A DNA stretch of 64,000 bases, from positions 310,001 through 374,000 of the forward strand of contig NZ_JAHXYZ010000001.1 in the NCBI RefSeq assembly GCF_019969685.1, read 5' to 3'. Below, one piece after another: positions 50,989-59,634 of the stretch. The DNA is from Microbacterium sp. EST19A. GTDB lineage: Bacteria; Actinomycetota; Actinomycetes; Actinomycetales; Microbacteriaceae. Below the pieces are notes generated by a model. It was given only the letters and a program-made list of their open reading frames with translations. It did not search any database and was not told the origin of the DNA. Numbering within the stretch: the first letter of the stretch is position 1; each line of letters opens with the position of its first letter. Made by a program: the position numbers and the translations under genes.

Positions 50989-52284
50989 ATGATCAGCAGA
51001 AGGCTCCCCCTCGCCTCCGCGGCGCTACTCGCCGTCGGAGCACTCGCACTCTCGGGATGTACAGCAGGCGACACCGGCGGCGGCTCCGGTGGTGACGGCG
51101 ACAGCATGACCCTCTGGCACAACTCGACCACCGGTCCCGGTGTCGAGTTCTGGGAGGCCACGGTCGCCGACTTCGAGAAGGCGAACCCCGGCGTCACGAT
51201 CGAGATCCAGTCCATCCAGAACGAAGACCTCGACGGCAAGCTGCAGACCGCGCTCAACTCGGGCGATGCCCCCGACATCTTCCTGCAGCGCGGCGGCGGC
51301 AAGATGGCCGCGATGGTGAAGGCCGGACAGCTCAAAGACCTCACCGACGCGATCGACGGGCCCGCTGCCGACGAGATCCCGGATGCCGCATACTCCGCCA
51401 GCAGCCTCGACGACAAGATCTACGCGATGCCGGTCGCCGTGCTCCCCGGCGGGCTCTTCTACAGCCAGGATCTGTTCGACAGGGCGGGCATCACCGAGAC
51501 CCCCACCACGATCGACGAGCTCGAGACGGCGACGGAAGCGCTCAAGGCAGCGGGCGTCGAGCCCATCGCGCTCGGCGCGAAGGACGCCTGGCCGGCCGCG
51601 CACTGGTACTACTGGTTCGCACTCCGCGAGTGCAGCTCTGACACGCTCGCGCAGGCCGCCGACGAGATGAACTTCGACGACGAGTGCTGGATCCGCGCCG
51701 GCGAGGACCTGCAGGACTTCGCCGCCACCGAGCCGTTCAACAGCGGCTTCCTGACCACGACCGCGCAGCAGGGCGCCGCGAGCTCCGCCGGACTCATCGC
51801 CAACCATCAGGCCGCCATGGAGCTCATGGGCGCCTGGAACCCCGGCGTCATCGGCTCGCTCACCCCCGACCAGAAGCCGCTCGCTGACCTCTCCTGGTTC
51901 CCGTTCCCCGAGGTCGAGGGCGGCGAAGGCGAGCCCGGATCGATGATGGGCGGCGTCGACGGCTACTCGTGCTCGGTCGATGCGCCCGACGCGTGCGTCG
52001 ACTTCCTCAACTTCCTCGGCACCTCCGAGGTACAGACGGCGTACTACAAGGCCTTCAACGCCCCGCCGGTCAACACCGTCGCGCAGGAGGCCGTCACCGA
52101 GCCGTACCTGCAGACGATCCTCGAGGCCTACAACGCGGCGCCCTACGCGTCGCAGTGGCTCGACACCGTCTACGGACAGAACGTCGGCAACGCCCTCAAC
52201 GTGGCCGTGGTGACGATGCTCGCCGGCCAGGGATCCCCGGAGGACATCGTCCAGGCTGTCAAGGATGCTGCAGCGAAGGCGTAA
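50989..52284 (+). CDS. Sugar ABC transporter substrate-binding lipoprotein
   Basis: 431 residues, family 1 extracellular binding protein. Signal peptide with lipobox LSGC (lipidated C24), then a Gly-rich linker and the mature domain beginning MTLWHNSTTGPGVEFW. The mature part has the typical oligosaccharide-binding features ALNSGDAPDIFLQRGGGKMA and MELMGAWNPGVI. The linked GH3 gene suggests a beta-linked oligosaccharide. It overlaps the first permease gene by 20 bases. Confidence 0.92.
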   Translation: MISRRLPLASAALLAVGALALSGCTAGDTGGGSGGDGDSMTLWHNSTTGPGVEFWEATVADFEKANPGVTIEIQSIQNEDLDGKLQTALNSGDAPDIFLQRGGGKMAAMVKAGQLKDLTDAIDGPAADEIPDAAYSASSLDDKIYAMPVAVLPGGLFYSQDLFDRAGITETPTTIDELETATEALKAAGVEPIALGAKDAWPAAHWYYWFALRECSSDTLAQAADEMNFDDECWIRAGEDLQDFAATEPFNSGFLTTTAQQGAASSAGLIANHQAAMELMGAWNPGVIGSLTPDQKPLADLSWFPFPEVEGGEGEPGSMMGGVDGYSCSVDAPDACVDFLNFLGTSEVQTAYYKAFNAPPVNTVAQEAVTEPYLQTILEAYNAAPYASQWLDTVYGQNVGNALNVAVVTMLAGQGSPEDIVQAVKDAAAKA

Positions 52285-53197
52285 GGCGCTCGCCCGGCTG
52301 GAAGTGATCCTTCTGGCCGGGCCCGCCCTGCTCGTCTTCCTCGCCTTCGTCATCTTCCCGGTGCTGATGGCCGCGTACTACGGCTTCTTCAGCTGGCAGG
52401 GATACGGCCCGCCGACGGACTTCGTCGGCCTGAAGAACTACCTCACGATCCTGCAGGACCCGCTCTTCCACGACGCCCTCGCGCACAACGGCGTCATCCT
52501 GGTGATGTCGCTCGTGCTCCAGGGGCCGGTGGCGATCCTGCTCGCGCTGCTTCTGAACCGGCGGATGCGGGGACAGTCGCTGATCCGCGTGCTGATCTTC
52601 GTGCCGTACGTGATCTCCGAGGTCGTCGTGGGCACGGGCTGGAGCCTGATGCTGCAGACCAGCGGCGCCCTCAACGCGCTGCTGACGAACATGGGGCTGG
52701 GCTTCCTGGCGAACGACTGGCTGTCCGACCCCGGCATCGCGATCTGGACGCTGATGGCGATCATCACGTGGAAGTACGTGGGCTTCGCCGTCATCCTCTT
52801 CCTCGCAGGTCTCCAGGGCATCCCCGATGAGCTGCACGAGGCCGCGGCCATCGACGGCGCCTCGTACTGGCAGATCCAGTGGCGGATCACCCTGCCTCTG
52901 CTGGCACCGACGCTGCGCATCTGGGCGTTCCTGTCGATCATCGGCTCGCTGCAGCTGTTCGATCTCGTCTACATCATCTGGGGGCAGTACATCGCCTCCA
53001 CCGCCGGCACCTCGACCATGGCGACCTACATGGTCTCGGAGGGTCGCAACGCCGGGAACTTCGGCTACGGCAACGCCGTCGCGGTGGTGCTGTTCCTGAT
53101 CTCGCTCGTGGTCGCCCTGATCTATCAGCGGGCCGTCCTCAAGCGCGACACGGATGGCGCCCTCACCGGCGCCGGAAGGAAGAAGGTCAAGCGATGA
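52265..53197 (+). CDS. Sugar ABC transporter permease (MalF-type)
   Basis: 310 residues, six membrane helices, EAA motif ELHEAAAIDGASYWQIQWRITLPLLAP that contacts the ATPase. No ATPase gene is in this cluster, so, as usual for CUT1 importers in actinobacteria, a shared MsiK-like ATPase elsewhere must power it. ATG 52265 lies within the 3' end of the binding-protein gene; the second permease starts in a 4-base overlap. Confidence 0.93.
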   Translation: MLQRRRKALARLEVILLAGPALLVFLAFVIFPVLMAAYYGFFSWQGYGPPTDFVGLKNYLTILQDPLFHDALAHNGVILVMSLVLQGPVAILLALLLNRRMRGQSLIRVLIFVPYVISEVVVGTGWSLMLQTSGALNALLTNMGLGFLANDWLSDPGIAIWTLMAIITWKYVGFAVILFLAGLQGIPDELHEAAAIDGASYWQIQWRITLPLLAPTLRIWAFLSIIGSLQLFDLVYIIWGQYIASTAGTSTMATYMVSEGRNAGNFGYGNAVAVVLFLISLVVALIYQRAVLKRDTDGALTGAGRKKVKR

Positions 53198-54072
53198 CCG
53201 CCACCTCCACACTCGTCACGCAGCGGTTCGACGGCCGGAAAGCCTCCCGCCCACGGCTGCCCTGGGCGAGCCCCGCGGTGTATTTCGTCGCGTTGATCGT
53301 CGTCGGGCTGATGCTGGCCCCGATCGCGTACATCATCGTCGGCGGATTCCGCACCAACGCGCAGATCACGACCGACCCGTCCGGTCTGCCGCAGCCCTGG
53401 GTGATCTCGAACTACCTCGATGTGCTCACCGGCGGCATCTTCTGGCGGCAGGTGCTCAACTCGCTGATCGTCGCCCTCACGACGACGCTGGGCGTGGTCG
53501 CGCTCGGTCTCATGGCGGCGTACGTGCTCGCGCGCTACCGCTTCGCCGGCCGCGGCGTGCTCTACGCGTTCTTCGCGGCCGGGCTCATGTTCCCGCTGAC
53601 GGTGGCGATCACCCCGCTCTACATCGTCGTGCGCAGCCTCGGGCTGATGAACTCCCTCGGCGGCGTGATCCTGCCGCAGATCGCGTTCGCCCTGCCGACG
53701 ACGATCATCATCCTCGTACCGTTCCTGCGCGCCATCCCGGATGAGATCCAGGAGGCCGCATTCATCGACGGATGCAGCCGCCTCGGGTTCTTCTGGAGGA
53801 TGGTCCTGCCGCTGTCGTTGCCGGGGGTGATCACCACCGGCATCCTGGCCTTCATCGGCAGCTGGAACGGCTATCTGCTGCCGCTGTTCATCCTCAATGA
53901 CGCGTCCGCGTTCACCCTCCCGCTCGGTGTGCAGTCGTTCGCGTCGCAGTACTCGGTGGACACCGCGAAAGTGCTGGCGTTCACCTCGCTGTCGATGATC
54001 CCGGCGCTCATCTTCTTCAGCGTCTTCGAACGGCGCATCGTCGGCGGGCTCACCGGCGCGGTGAAGGGATGA
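53194..54072 (+). CDS. Sugar ABC transporter permease (MalG-type)
   Basis: 292 residues, six membrane helices, EAA motif EIQEAAFIDGCSRLGFFWRMVLPLSLPG, N-terminal cytoplasmic tail of about 25 residues. Pairs with the upstream permease. Start ATG 53194 overlaps the previous stop (ATGA) and its own stop overlaps the glycosidase start (ATGA), so all four structural genes form one message. Confidence 0.93.
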   Translation: MTATSTLVTQRFDGRKASRPRLPWASPAVYFVALIVVGLMLAPIAYIIVGGFRTNAQITTDPSGLPQPWVISNYLDVLTGGIFWRQVLNSLIVALTTTLGVVALGLMAAYVLARYRFAGRGVLYAFFAAGLMFPLTVAITPLYIVVRSLGLMNSLGGVILPQIAFALPTTIIILVPFLRAIPDEIQEAAFIDGCSRLGFFWRMVLPLSLPGVITTGILAFIGSWNGYLLPLFILNDASAFTLPLGVQSFASQYSVDTAKVLAFTSLSMIPALIFFSVFERRIVGGLTGAVKG

Positions 54073-56441
54073 CCGCGGTGCGCCCGACGGCAGGATCCCC
54101 GACGATGAAAGAGACAGACGTGCTCCCGCAGACCACCCTTCCCCACCTCTCGCCCCGCGTCGAGGCCCTCCTCGGGCAGATGACGCTCGAGGAGAAGCAG
54201 GCCCAGCTCGTGGGGTTCTGGGTGGACCAGGGCGACGAGGTCGTCGCCCCGCTCGCCGGCGAGAAGAAGAGCTCGACGCGCTACGAGGAGGCGAGTGCAG
54301 ACGGCATCGGCCACCTCACCCGCGTCTACGGCACCCGCCCGGTCGACCCGATCGAGCGCGCGCAGTGGCTCTGGGCCGAGCAGGCGCGGCTGCAGCGCGA
54401 GACGCGTCTCGGCATCCCCGCCATCGTGCACGAGGAGTGCCTGACCGGCCTCGCGGCCTGGAAGGCGGCGACGTTCCCGACGCCGCTCGCGTGGGGCGCG
54501 TCCTTCGACCCGGAGCTCGTCGAAGTGGTGGGAGCGGCGATCGGCGAATCGATGCGGGCGCTCGGCATCCACCAGGGCCTCGCCCCGGTGCTCGACGTGA
54601 TCCGCGACCCGCGGTGGGGCCGGGTCGACGAGTGCATCGCCGAGGACCCGCTGGTCGTCGGGACGATCGGCACCGCGTACGTGAAGGGTCTGCAGTCGGC
54701 CGGCGTGCACGCGACGCTGAAGCACTTCATCGGCTACTCCGCCTCGCGTGCCGGGCGCAACCACGCGCCCGTGCACGCGGGGCCGCGCGAGATCGAGGAC
54801 GTCCTGCTGCCTCCGTTCGAGATGGCCCTGCGGGAGGGCGGGGCGCGCAGCGTGATGAACTCGTACGCCGACATCGACGGGGTGCCCGTCGGAGCCGACC
54901 CTCGGTATCTCACCGGCGTGCTGCGGGAGCGCTGGGGCTTCGACGGCGTCGTCGTGTCGGACTACTTCGCGGTCGACTTCCTGCGCAGCATGCACCGGGT
55001 CGCAGCGGACTCCGCGGATGCCGCCCGCCTCGCGCTCACCGCCGGCATCGACGTCGAGTTGCCGTCGCCCGATGCCTACACGACGCTCGCTGCGCAGGTG
55101 CGCGACGGACGGCTGCCCGAGGCCGCGCTCGATCGCGCCGTCGCGCGGGTGCTGTCGCAAAAAGAGGACCTCGGACTGCTGGATGCCGACTTCTCGGAGC
55201 CACCGGCATCCGTCGAGCTGGACTCCCCCGCGCACCGCGCGCTGGCGCAGCGGCTCGCGGAGGAGTCGATCGTGCTGCTGAGCAACGACGGCATCCTGCC
55301 GCTGACGTCCTCGACCGGCTCGAGGATCGCGGTGATCGGCCCCAACGCCGACAGCGCCGAGGCACTCATGGGCTGCTACTCGTTCGTCAATCACGTGCTC
55401 GCGCATCACCCCGGCGTGCCCGCCGGGATCGCGCTGCCGACGGTTCTCGACGCGCTGCGCGACGAGTACACGGATGCCGTGATCACGCACGCCGTCGGAA
55501 CCGATGTGGAGAGCGCCGATCGCACCGGTATCGCCGCGGCCGTGGCGGATGCCGAGACGGCGGATGTCGCGATCCTCGTGGTCGGGGATCGGGCCGGGCT
55601 CTTCGGGCGCGGCACCGTCGGTGAGGGCAACGACGTCGAGTCGCTCGAACTCCCCGGCATCCAGCGCGAACTCGTCGAGGCGGTCGTCGCGACCGGCACT
55701 CCGGTGATCCTGATCGCGATGACCGGCCGCCCGTACGCCCTGGACTGGGCGCTGCCTCCGCGCGCCGGAGCGGTCGGGGCGATGGTCGGGCTGGGTGCCG
55801 TGAACTCCGCGGCGCCGTCGGCGACAGCCGGCTCCGTGGAACCCGCGCTGCGCCCGGCGGCCGTCCTGCAGGCGTTCTTCCCCGGCGAGGAAGGCGGCCC
55901 GGCGCTGGCCCACCTGCTCAGCGGTCGGGTCTCCCCCTCGGGACGACTGCCGGTGTCGATGCCGCGCTCAGCCGGAGCGCAGCCGTACTCGTACCTGCAT
56001 CCGGTGCTGGGTGGCCGGGCCGACGTCACCAGCGCCGACCCGACTCCCGTCCGGCCGTTCGGCTTCGGGCTCGGCTACACCACATTCAGCCATGAAGACC
56101 TCGCGGTCACGCCGCGCGCCGACGTCGTGCGGGCGTCAGTGCTGGTGCGCAATACGGGCGACCGGGACGGGGTGGATGTCGTGCAGCTCTACGCGCACGA
56201 CGAGGTCGCGAGCGTCACTCGTCCGGTGGCGCAGCTGATCGGCTTCCAGCGGATGCCCCTCGCCTCCGGCGCCGAGGAGCGCGTGACGTTCGACATACCC
56301 GTCGAACGCCTCGCCTTCACCGGCACCGACGGCATCCGCAGGGTGGAACCAGGAAGGTTCCGGCTGTGGGTCGGCGAAGCCTGCGACGACGAGGAGACCG
56401 TGACGACGTTCGACGTGCCGCGCCGGGATGACCCCATGTGA
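54069..56441 (+). CDS. Glycoside hydrolase family 3 beta-glycosidase
   Basis: 790 residues: GH3 N-terminal barrel (about 40-370), GH3 C-terminal alpha/beta domain (about 400-640) and a fibronectin-III-like end (about 690-780, SVLVRNTGDRDGVDVVQLYAHD). The nucleophile is D298 in FDGVVVSDYF; the substrate-binding KHFIGYSASRAGRNHAP matches the GH3 KH-x-[AIG] region. No signal peptide, so imported oligosaccharides are cleaved in the cytoplasm. Could be beta-glucosidase or beta-xylosidase. An alternative start is ATG 54105. Confidence 0.92.
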   Translation: MTAVRPTAGSPTMKETDVLPQTTLPHLSPRVEALLGQMTLEEKQAQLVGFWVDQGDEVVAPLAGEKKSSTRYEEASADGIGHLTRVYGTRPVDPIERAQWLWAEQARLQRETRLGIPAIVHEECLTGLAAWKAATFPTPLAWGASFDPELVEVVGAAIGESMRALGIHQGLAPVLDVIRDPRWGRVDECIAEDPLVVGTIGTAYVKGLQSAGVHATLKHFIGYSASRAGRNHAPVHAGPREIEDVLLPPFEMALREGGARSVMNSYADIDGVPVGADPRYLTGVLRERWGFDGVVVSDYFAVDFLRSMHRVAADSADAARLALTAGIDVELPSPDAYTTLAAQVRDGRLPEAALDRAVARVLSQKEDLGLLDADFSEPPASVELDSPAHRALAQRLAEESIVLLSNDGILPLTSSTGSRIAVIGPNADSAEALMGCYSFVNHVLAHHPGVPAGIALPTVLDALRDEYTDAVITHAVGTDVESADRTGIAAAVADAETADVAILVVGDRAGLFGRGTVGEGNDVESLELPGIQRELVEAVVATGTPVILIAMTGRPYALDWALPPRAGAVGAMVGLGAVNSAAPSATAGSVEPALRPAAVLQAFFPGEEGGPALAHLLSGRVSPSGRLPVSMPRSAGAQPYSYLHPVLGGRADVTSADPTPVRPFGFGLGYTTFSHEDLAVTPRADVVRASVLVRNTGDRDGVDVVQLYAHDEVASVTRPVAQLIGFQRMPLASGAEERVTFDIPVERLAFTGTDGIRRVEPGRFRLWVGEACDDEETVTTFDVPRRDDPM

Positions 56442-56480
56442 GACGGATCTCGAGGACGACGCTCCTCCGGATCGTCATCC

Positions 56481-56921
56481 TCAGTCGACGGCGTACGCGG
56501 AACCGCTCCTCGCGAGAAGTGGGCGCGCGCGTGAATAGCCGTTGGTGAGGAGAGGAGAGGAGATGAGCATGTCGGCGCTGGCGGTGTTGAGTGCGGTGGG
56601 AACGTTCCACACCGTGGCCATGCGCAGCAGCGCCTTCACATCGGGGTCGTGCGGCTGCGCGGAGAGCGGGTCCCAGAAGAAGACAAGCATGTCGAGCTGC
56701 CCTTCGGCGATCTTCGCGCCGATCTGCTGATCACCCCCGTGCGGTCCCGACAGGAACCGTGCGACGGGCAGATCGAGCGCCAACGACAGCATCGCGCCGG
56801 TGGTTCCCGTGGCGTAGAGATGATGGTGGGAGAGCGAGCCCCGGTTGAATTCGGCCCACTGGAGGAGGGCGGACTTCATGTTGTCGTGAGCGACGAGAGC
56901 GATGTGCTGAGAGTGATTCAC
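56481..56921 (-). CDS. mgsA: Methylglyoxal synthase
   Basis: 146 residues, close to the family length (about 150). Landmarks: [10 protein letters not shown] at the start (phosphate-binding/catalytic Asp region), [54 protein letters not shown] and CNVP-like [16 protein letters not shown]. It converts dihydroxyacetone phosphate to methylglyoxal, a phosphate-starvation by-pass of glycolysis. Start is GTG 56921, with AAAGGA 7 bases upstream; a longer frame to 56984 is Arg/Pro-rich and unlikely. Confidence 0.93.
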   Translation of the reverse strand: MNHSQHIALVAHDNMKSALLQWAEFNRGSLSHHHLYATGTTGAMLSLALDLPVARFLSGPHGGDQQIGAKIAEGQLDMLVFFWDPLSAQPHDPDVKALLRMATVWNVPTALNTASADMLISSPLLTNGYSRARPLLARSGSAYAVD

Positions 56922-56969
56922 GGCGGGTCCTTTGCGCAATGCAGGAGGCTGACGCCGTCGTCGTGCCCG

Positions 56970-57011
56970 GGGTGGGTCGAGCATCTGACAGTCACAGAGT
57001 ACGACCCACCC
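56970..57011. promoter_or_regulatory. Inverted repeat GGGTGGGTCG/CGACCCACCC upstream of mgsA
   Basis: Ten-base perfect arms (56970-56979 and 57002-57011) around 22 bases, in the 165-base gap between mgsA and the FBP gene. On the minus strand TACTCT and GATGCT, possible -10 elements for mgsA, lie between the arms. Could be an operator or an RNA hairpin in the mgsA leader. Confidence 0.4.
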
Positions 57012-57033
57012 GGCGCGATCACAAGAATCGACC

Positions 57034-57064
57034 CGCGACGGCCGGACGGTGTCCGGCCGTCGCG
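57034..57064 (-). terminator. Hairpin terminator downstream of the FBP-domain gene
   Basis: CGCGACGGCCGGAC (57034-57047) pairs exactly with 57051-57064 around a 3-base loop, 22 bases past the FBP gene stop. No T-run follows on the minus strand. This fits the GC-rich hairpins that end genes in this genome. Confidence 0.7.
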
Positions 57065-57086
57065 CGTCAGGGCGGGAAAGGAATCC

Positions 57087-57572
57087 TCACCCGGCGACCG
57101 CCTGAAGGAACCCCGCGATGTGCTCCTGCAGCCGCAGGATGCGCATCTCGCGGGCGAGCTCGCGGTCGTAGCCCTGGTACGCCAGCGGCGGCAGCACGCG
57201 CACGTTGCGCGAGCAGCCGAACTCGGCGCAGGCGAGGTTGCCGACCGTGTCGCCCTTGCGTCCGGCGGGACCGGCCTTGCGGGCGACGAAGAGCTGCACG
57301 TCGTTGCGGAGAGTCACGTCCTCGCACCATGAGCACTGGGCGCGGGAGAGGACGCGCTGCTCGGCGCGCTGCAGCACGACGCCGACCGGCTGGTCGTCGA
57401 TCCACGCCACGACGTACGCACGGCGCGGCATCTTCGGATCGGTCCAGCCGAGGTAGTCGAGCTTGTCGAAGTCGAGCTCGGCGAAGTCCGCGGGCAGGGT
57501 GACGACGGAGATCTCTTTGCGGGAGGCGTTGATGAAGGAGGCGCGGATGTCGCGCTCGTCGATGGGACGCAT
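57087..57572 (-). CDS. FBP-domain (FusB-like, EF-G-binding) zinc-finger protein
   Basis: 161 residues. The C-terminal treble-clef finger is formed by CSWCEDV and CAEFGCSRN (four cysteines), as in the FBP/FusB domain that binds elongation factor G. The N-terminal half (RPIDERDIRASFINASRKEISVVTLPADF) is helical. Staphylococcal FusB frees stalled EF-G from ribosomes and gives fusidic-acid resistance; the actinobacterial proteins are not characterised and a resistance role here is not shown. ATG 57572 is preferred over a frame extension to 57662. Confidence 0.8.
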   Translation of the reverse strand: MRPIDERDIRASFINASRKEISVVTLPADFAELDFDKLDYLGWTDPKMPRRAYVVAWIDDQPVGVVLQRAEQRVLSRAQCSWCEDVTLRNDVQLFVARKAGPAGRKGDTVGNLACAEFGCSRNVRVLPPLAYQGYDRELAREMRILRLQEHIAGFLQAVAG

Positions 57573-57872
57573 GAGATGAGTGCTTTCGGAGTGGTCGCCG
57601 CAAGGGGCGAATCGATCGGAGAGAGAGGTTCCCGGCGATGGATGCCGGGTATGACGCAGCACCGGGGACGGGGGTTCCGCCTCCGGCTGGGCCTCAGCCT
57701 CTGTCCGCGGCGCGGAGGGCGCCTGCGGCTCCGTTCTGCGCCGAGACGGCGCTCATCGAAAACAGCACCCGGCGAGCCTACACCTGTTTGTTTCACTCCG
57801 TGTCGGTGTGCCTACCGCCTCGCAGGATGCCGACCTACGCTGTCCGAAACGTCCGATCCGAAGGAGACCGCC
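57573..57872. other. 300-base non-coding stretch
   Basis: Divergent promoter region between the FBP gene and the small protein gene at 57873. I see no credible gene in it; the open frames crossing it are Arg-rich read-throughs. It holds TACGCT at 57836-57841 and an AAGGAG ribosome site at 57861-57866 for the plus-strand gene, and purine-rich GGAGAGAGAGG near 57617. No riboswitch-like structure was recognised by eye. Confidence 0.5.
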
Positions 57873-58220
57873 GTGTCCACGCCGCTGAACCGCCTTTCGC
57901 CCCTCCCGGTGCGTGAGCGTGCGGCGTGCATGTGCCAGCACGGCGACCGGTGCTCCTCGTTCGCGCCCGGCCACGCCCTGCACCTGATCCAGGCGCGCAT
58001 CGCGTCGGCCACGCCGGCCGAGTGGGTCGACGGCATCGTGGAGTCGGCGGATGCCGTTTCCGGCCACCTCGTCGTGCGCAGCCTCGACGGCACCGCGCAT
58101 GCGCTGTGGAACGGCTCGGGCGCAGCGCTCGAAGCGGCACCGGGCACGCCGGTCGCCCTGCACGCCCGCTACGGCGTGCTCGCCGTCGGACGCACGCAGT
58201 TCAACGTCGCCGCGGCCTGA
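57873..58220 (+). CDS. Small protein of unknown function with an N-terminal MCQHGDRC segment
   Basis: 115 residues from GTG 57873, 6 bases after AAGGAG. Features: ACMCQHGDRCSSFAPGHALHLIQARIASATPAEWVDGIVESADAVSG (three cysteines and two histidines that could bind metal) followed by a small beta-rich part (GTPVALHARYGVLAVGRTQFNVAAA). No family recognised. No signal peptide or membrane segment. It lies back to back (tail to tail) with the copper-binding protein at 58256, and the Cys/His segment would fit metal handling, but this is only a guess. Confidence 0.65.
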   Translation: MSTPLNRLSPLPVRERAACMCQHGDRCSSFAPGHALHLIQARIASATPAEWVDGIVESADAVSGHLVVRSLDGTAHALWNGSGAALEAAPGTPVALHARYGVLAVGRTQFNVAAA

Positions 58221-58233
58221 TCCTCGATCCGAC

Positions 58234-58256
58234 GGTCCCTGAGCCCGACGAAGGGT
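58234..58256. repeat. Dispersed repeat type A
   Basis: GGTCCCTGAGCCCGACGAAG, related to the elements at 22388-22411 and 33043-33066. It fills the gap between two convergent genes, reaching the stop codon of the copper-binding protein gene. Confidence 0.55.
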
Positions 58257-58660
58257 CAGGCGCTCGCCATCATCATGTCCTTCATGGCCATGCAGGCGTC
58301 CATGCAGGCCTGGCAGGCCTGAGCGCACATCTTGCAGACCTCGCTGTGGTCGGCGTGCCGCATGCACTCGTCCATGCAGAGCTGGCACATCGCGATGCAG
58401 GCGTTGAGCATCGTCATCATCGACGCCGGGTTCATCCCCTGCATCCGCATCATGGAGCGCATCATCGTGTTGCACATGTCAGCGCAGTTCATACAGGCCG
58501 GCGCGCAGTCCATGAGCTGAGTGGAGCAGACGGTGCACGCCTGCTCGCAGGCGGAACAGGCGTCCATGCACGCCTGCATCACCGACATGTCCATCATCGC
58601 CATGTCGTCGGTCATCGACTCCATGTTCTTCGACATGGCGCCCATCATCATCGAATCCAT
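58256..58660 (-). CDS. Cytosolic four-helix copper-storage (Csp/DUF326-like) protein, Cys- and Met-rich
   Basis: 134 residues with 18 cysteines (mostly C-x2-3-C pairs: QACMDACSACEQACTVC, DCAPACMNCADMC, NACIAMCQLCMDEC, VCKMCAQACQACMDAC) and by my count about 35 methionines. Csp proteins are four-helix bundles that store many Cu(I) ions on inward-facing cysteines. There is no signal peptide, so it is the cytosolic type (Csp3-like). The methionine load, above all in the first 28 residues, is unusual. GAAGGAAG precedes the ATG. Confidence 0.87.
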   Translation of the reverse strand: MDSMMMGAMSKNMESMTDDMAMMDMSVMQACMDACSACEQACTVCSTQLMDCAPACMNCADMCNTMMRSMMRMQGMNPASMMTMLNACIAMCQLCMDECMRHADHSEVCKMCAQACQACMDACMAMKDMMMASA

Positions 58661-58851
58661 CGCACACCGCTTCCTTCATCGAGGTCCGCGGGCAGGGCAC
58701 CCGCCTGGCGCCAGGCTAGTCCTTCGATCGGCTCCCGTCGACGGGTACGCCGCGTTGACACGGCATCCTCAGATTGTCAATCCCTTGGCCGTCTCCTCGA
58801 GGATTTGCGAGGGTGAGAGTGCAAACGATCCGCCTAGGAGAGGAGCAGCAC

Positions 58852-59037
58852 ATGAGTGCCGCAGATGACATCAAGAACGCCGCTGAGAAGGCCGGCGGAA
58901 AGGTCAAGGAAGGCGTCGGGAAGGTCACCGACAACGAGCGCCTCGAAGCCGAGGGCAAGGCCGATCAGGCCAAGGCCGACGTGAAGCAGGCCGGCGAGAA
59001 CGTGAAGGACGCCGCGAAGAACGCCTTCGACAAGTGA
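58852..59037 (+). CDS. CsbD-family stress-response protein
   Basis: 61 residues, highly charged and helical (DDIKNAAEKAGGKVKEGVGKV, then AKADVKQAGENVKDAAKNAFDK), the CsbD-like pattern. In Bacillus csbD is induced by the general stress sigma factor; the molecular role is unknown. AGGAGAGGAG lies upstream. TTGACA (58755-58760) and TGTCAA (58775-58780) form an inverted repeat in the promoter region. Confidence 0.87.
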   Translation: MSAADDIKNAAEKAGGKVKEGVGKVTDNERLEAEGKADQAKADVKQAGENVKDAAKNAFDK

Positions 59038-59064
59038 GGCCCGCCGACGGGCGGGCCTCACTTG
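59031..59064. terminator. Bidirectional hairpin terminator
   Basis: CAAGTGAGGCCCGCC (59031-59045) is mirrored exactly at 59050-59064 around a GACG loop; the csbD stop codon lies in the left arm. Between convergent genes, it probably ends both. No T-tract. Confidence 0.8.
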
Positions 59065-59070
59065 TGGAGG

Positions 59071-59235
59071 TCAGGCCCGTCGGCTCCCGCTGATCGCTCG
59101 GATCAACCAGGCGATCACGGCGATGGCCAGCAGGACCAGTCCGACCCAGAGCAGGAACTGAAGCGACTGCACAAGTCCGCCGGTGATCGCGAGGATCACA
59201 GCGACGACGATGACGATGATCAAGAGAATGTTCAT
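59071..59235 (-). CDS. Small two-helix membrane protein
   Basis: 54 residues starting MNILLIIVIVVAVILAITGG, with a second helix at about 23-45 and a basic end (RAISGSRRA). ATG 59235 has AAAGGAAAT 3-8 bases upstream; the frame extension to 59292 is Cys/Arg-rich and unlikely. Similar tiny hydrophobic proteins accompany stress genes in actinobacteria; function unknown. Confidence 0.65.
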   Translation of the reverse strand: MNILLIIVIVVAVILAITGGLVQSLQFLLWVGLVLLAIAVIAWLIRAISGSRRA

Positions 59236-59360
59236 CAGATTTCCTTTCGCCGGGGCACAGTGCGCCCGTCTACAGCGATCAAACGTAGCCACGGACGACT
59301 TTCCCCGTCAGGGGGTTGACTCAGGTACCTCTCAGGTGCCATCGGGAGGAGACACGGATC

Positions 59361-59627
59361 ATGCCAGGACGACGGAACAACTCGCTGAAGGATCCGGAGC
59401 TGTACGAGGAGCTCCGCGACGACGGCGCTTCGAAGGAGAAGGCCGCCCGCATCTCCAACGCCGCCGCACGCGACGGACGCAAGGCGGTCGGTCGCCGCGG
59501 CGGCGAGTCGGGCGACTACGACGACTGGACGGTTCCCGAGCTGAAGAAGCGCGCCAAGGAGATCGGACTCACGGGCTACAGCAAGAAGCGGAAGTCCGAG
59601 CTGATCTCCGCGCTCCGGAATCACTGA
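59361..59627 (+). CDS. DUF7218/Rho N-terminal-like small protein
   Basis: 88 residues: N-terminal MPGRRNNSLKDPELYEELRDDGASKEKAARISNAAA (a conserved segment in small actinobacterial proteins) and a C-terminal SAP/Rho-N-like helix-extended-loop-helix (DDWTVPELKKRAKEIGLTGYSKKRKSELISALR), which binds nucleic acid in related proteins. Start ATG 59361 with GGGAGGAG upstream. The next gene begins 7 bases after the stop. Confidence 0.75.
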   Translation: MPGRRNNSLKDPELYEELRDDGASKEKAARISNAAARDGRKAVGRRGGESGDYDDWTVPELKKRAKEIGLTGYSKKRKSELISALRNH

Positions 59628-59634
59628 GCGCGAC

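Noticed and set aside
57573..57872. Riboswitch or attenuator in the 300-base gap
   Set aside because: No recognisable aptamer pattern; only promoter-like elements were seen.
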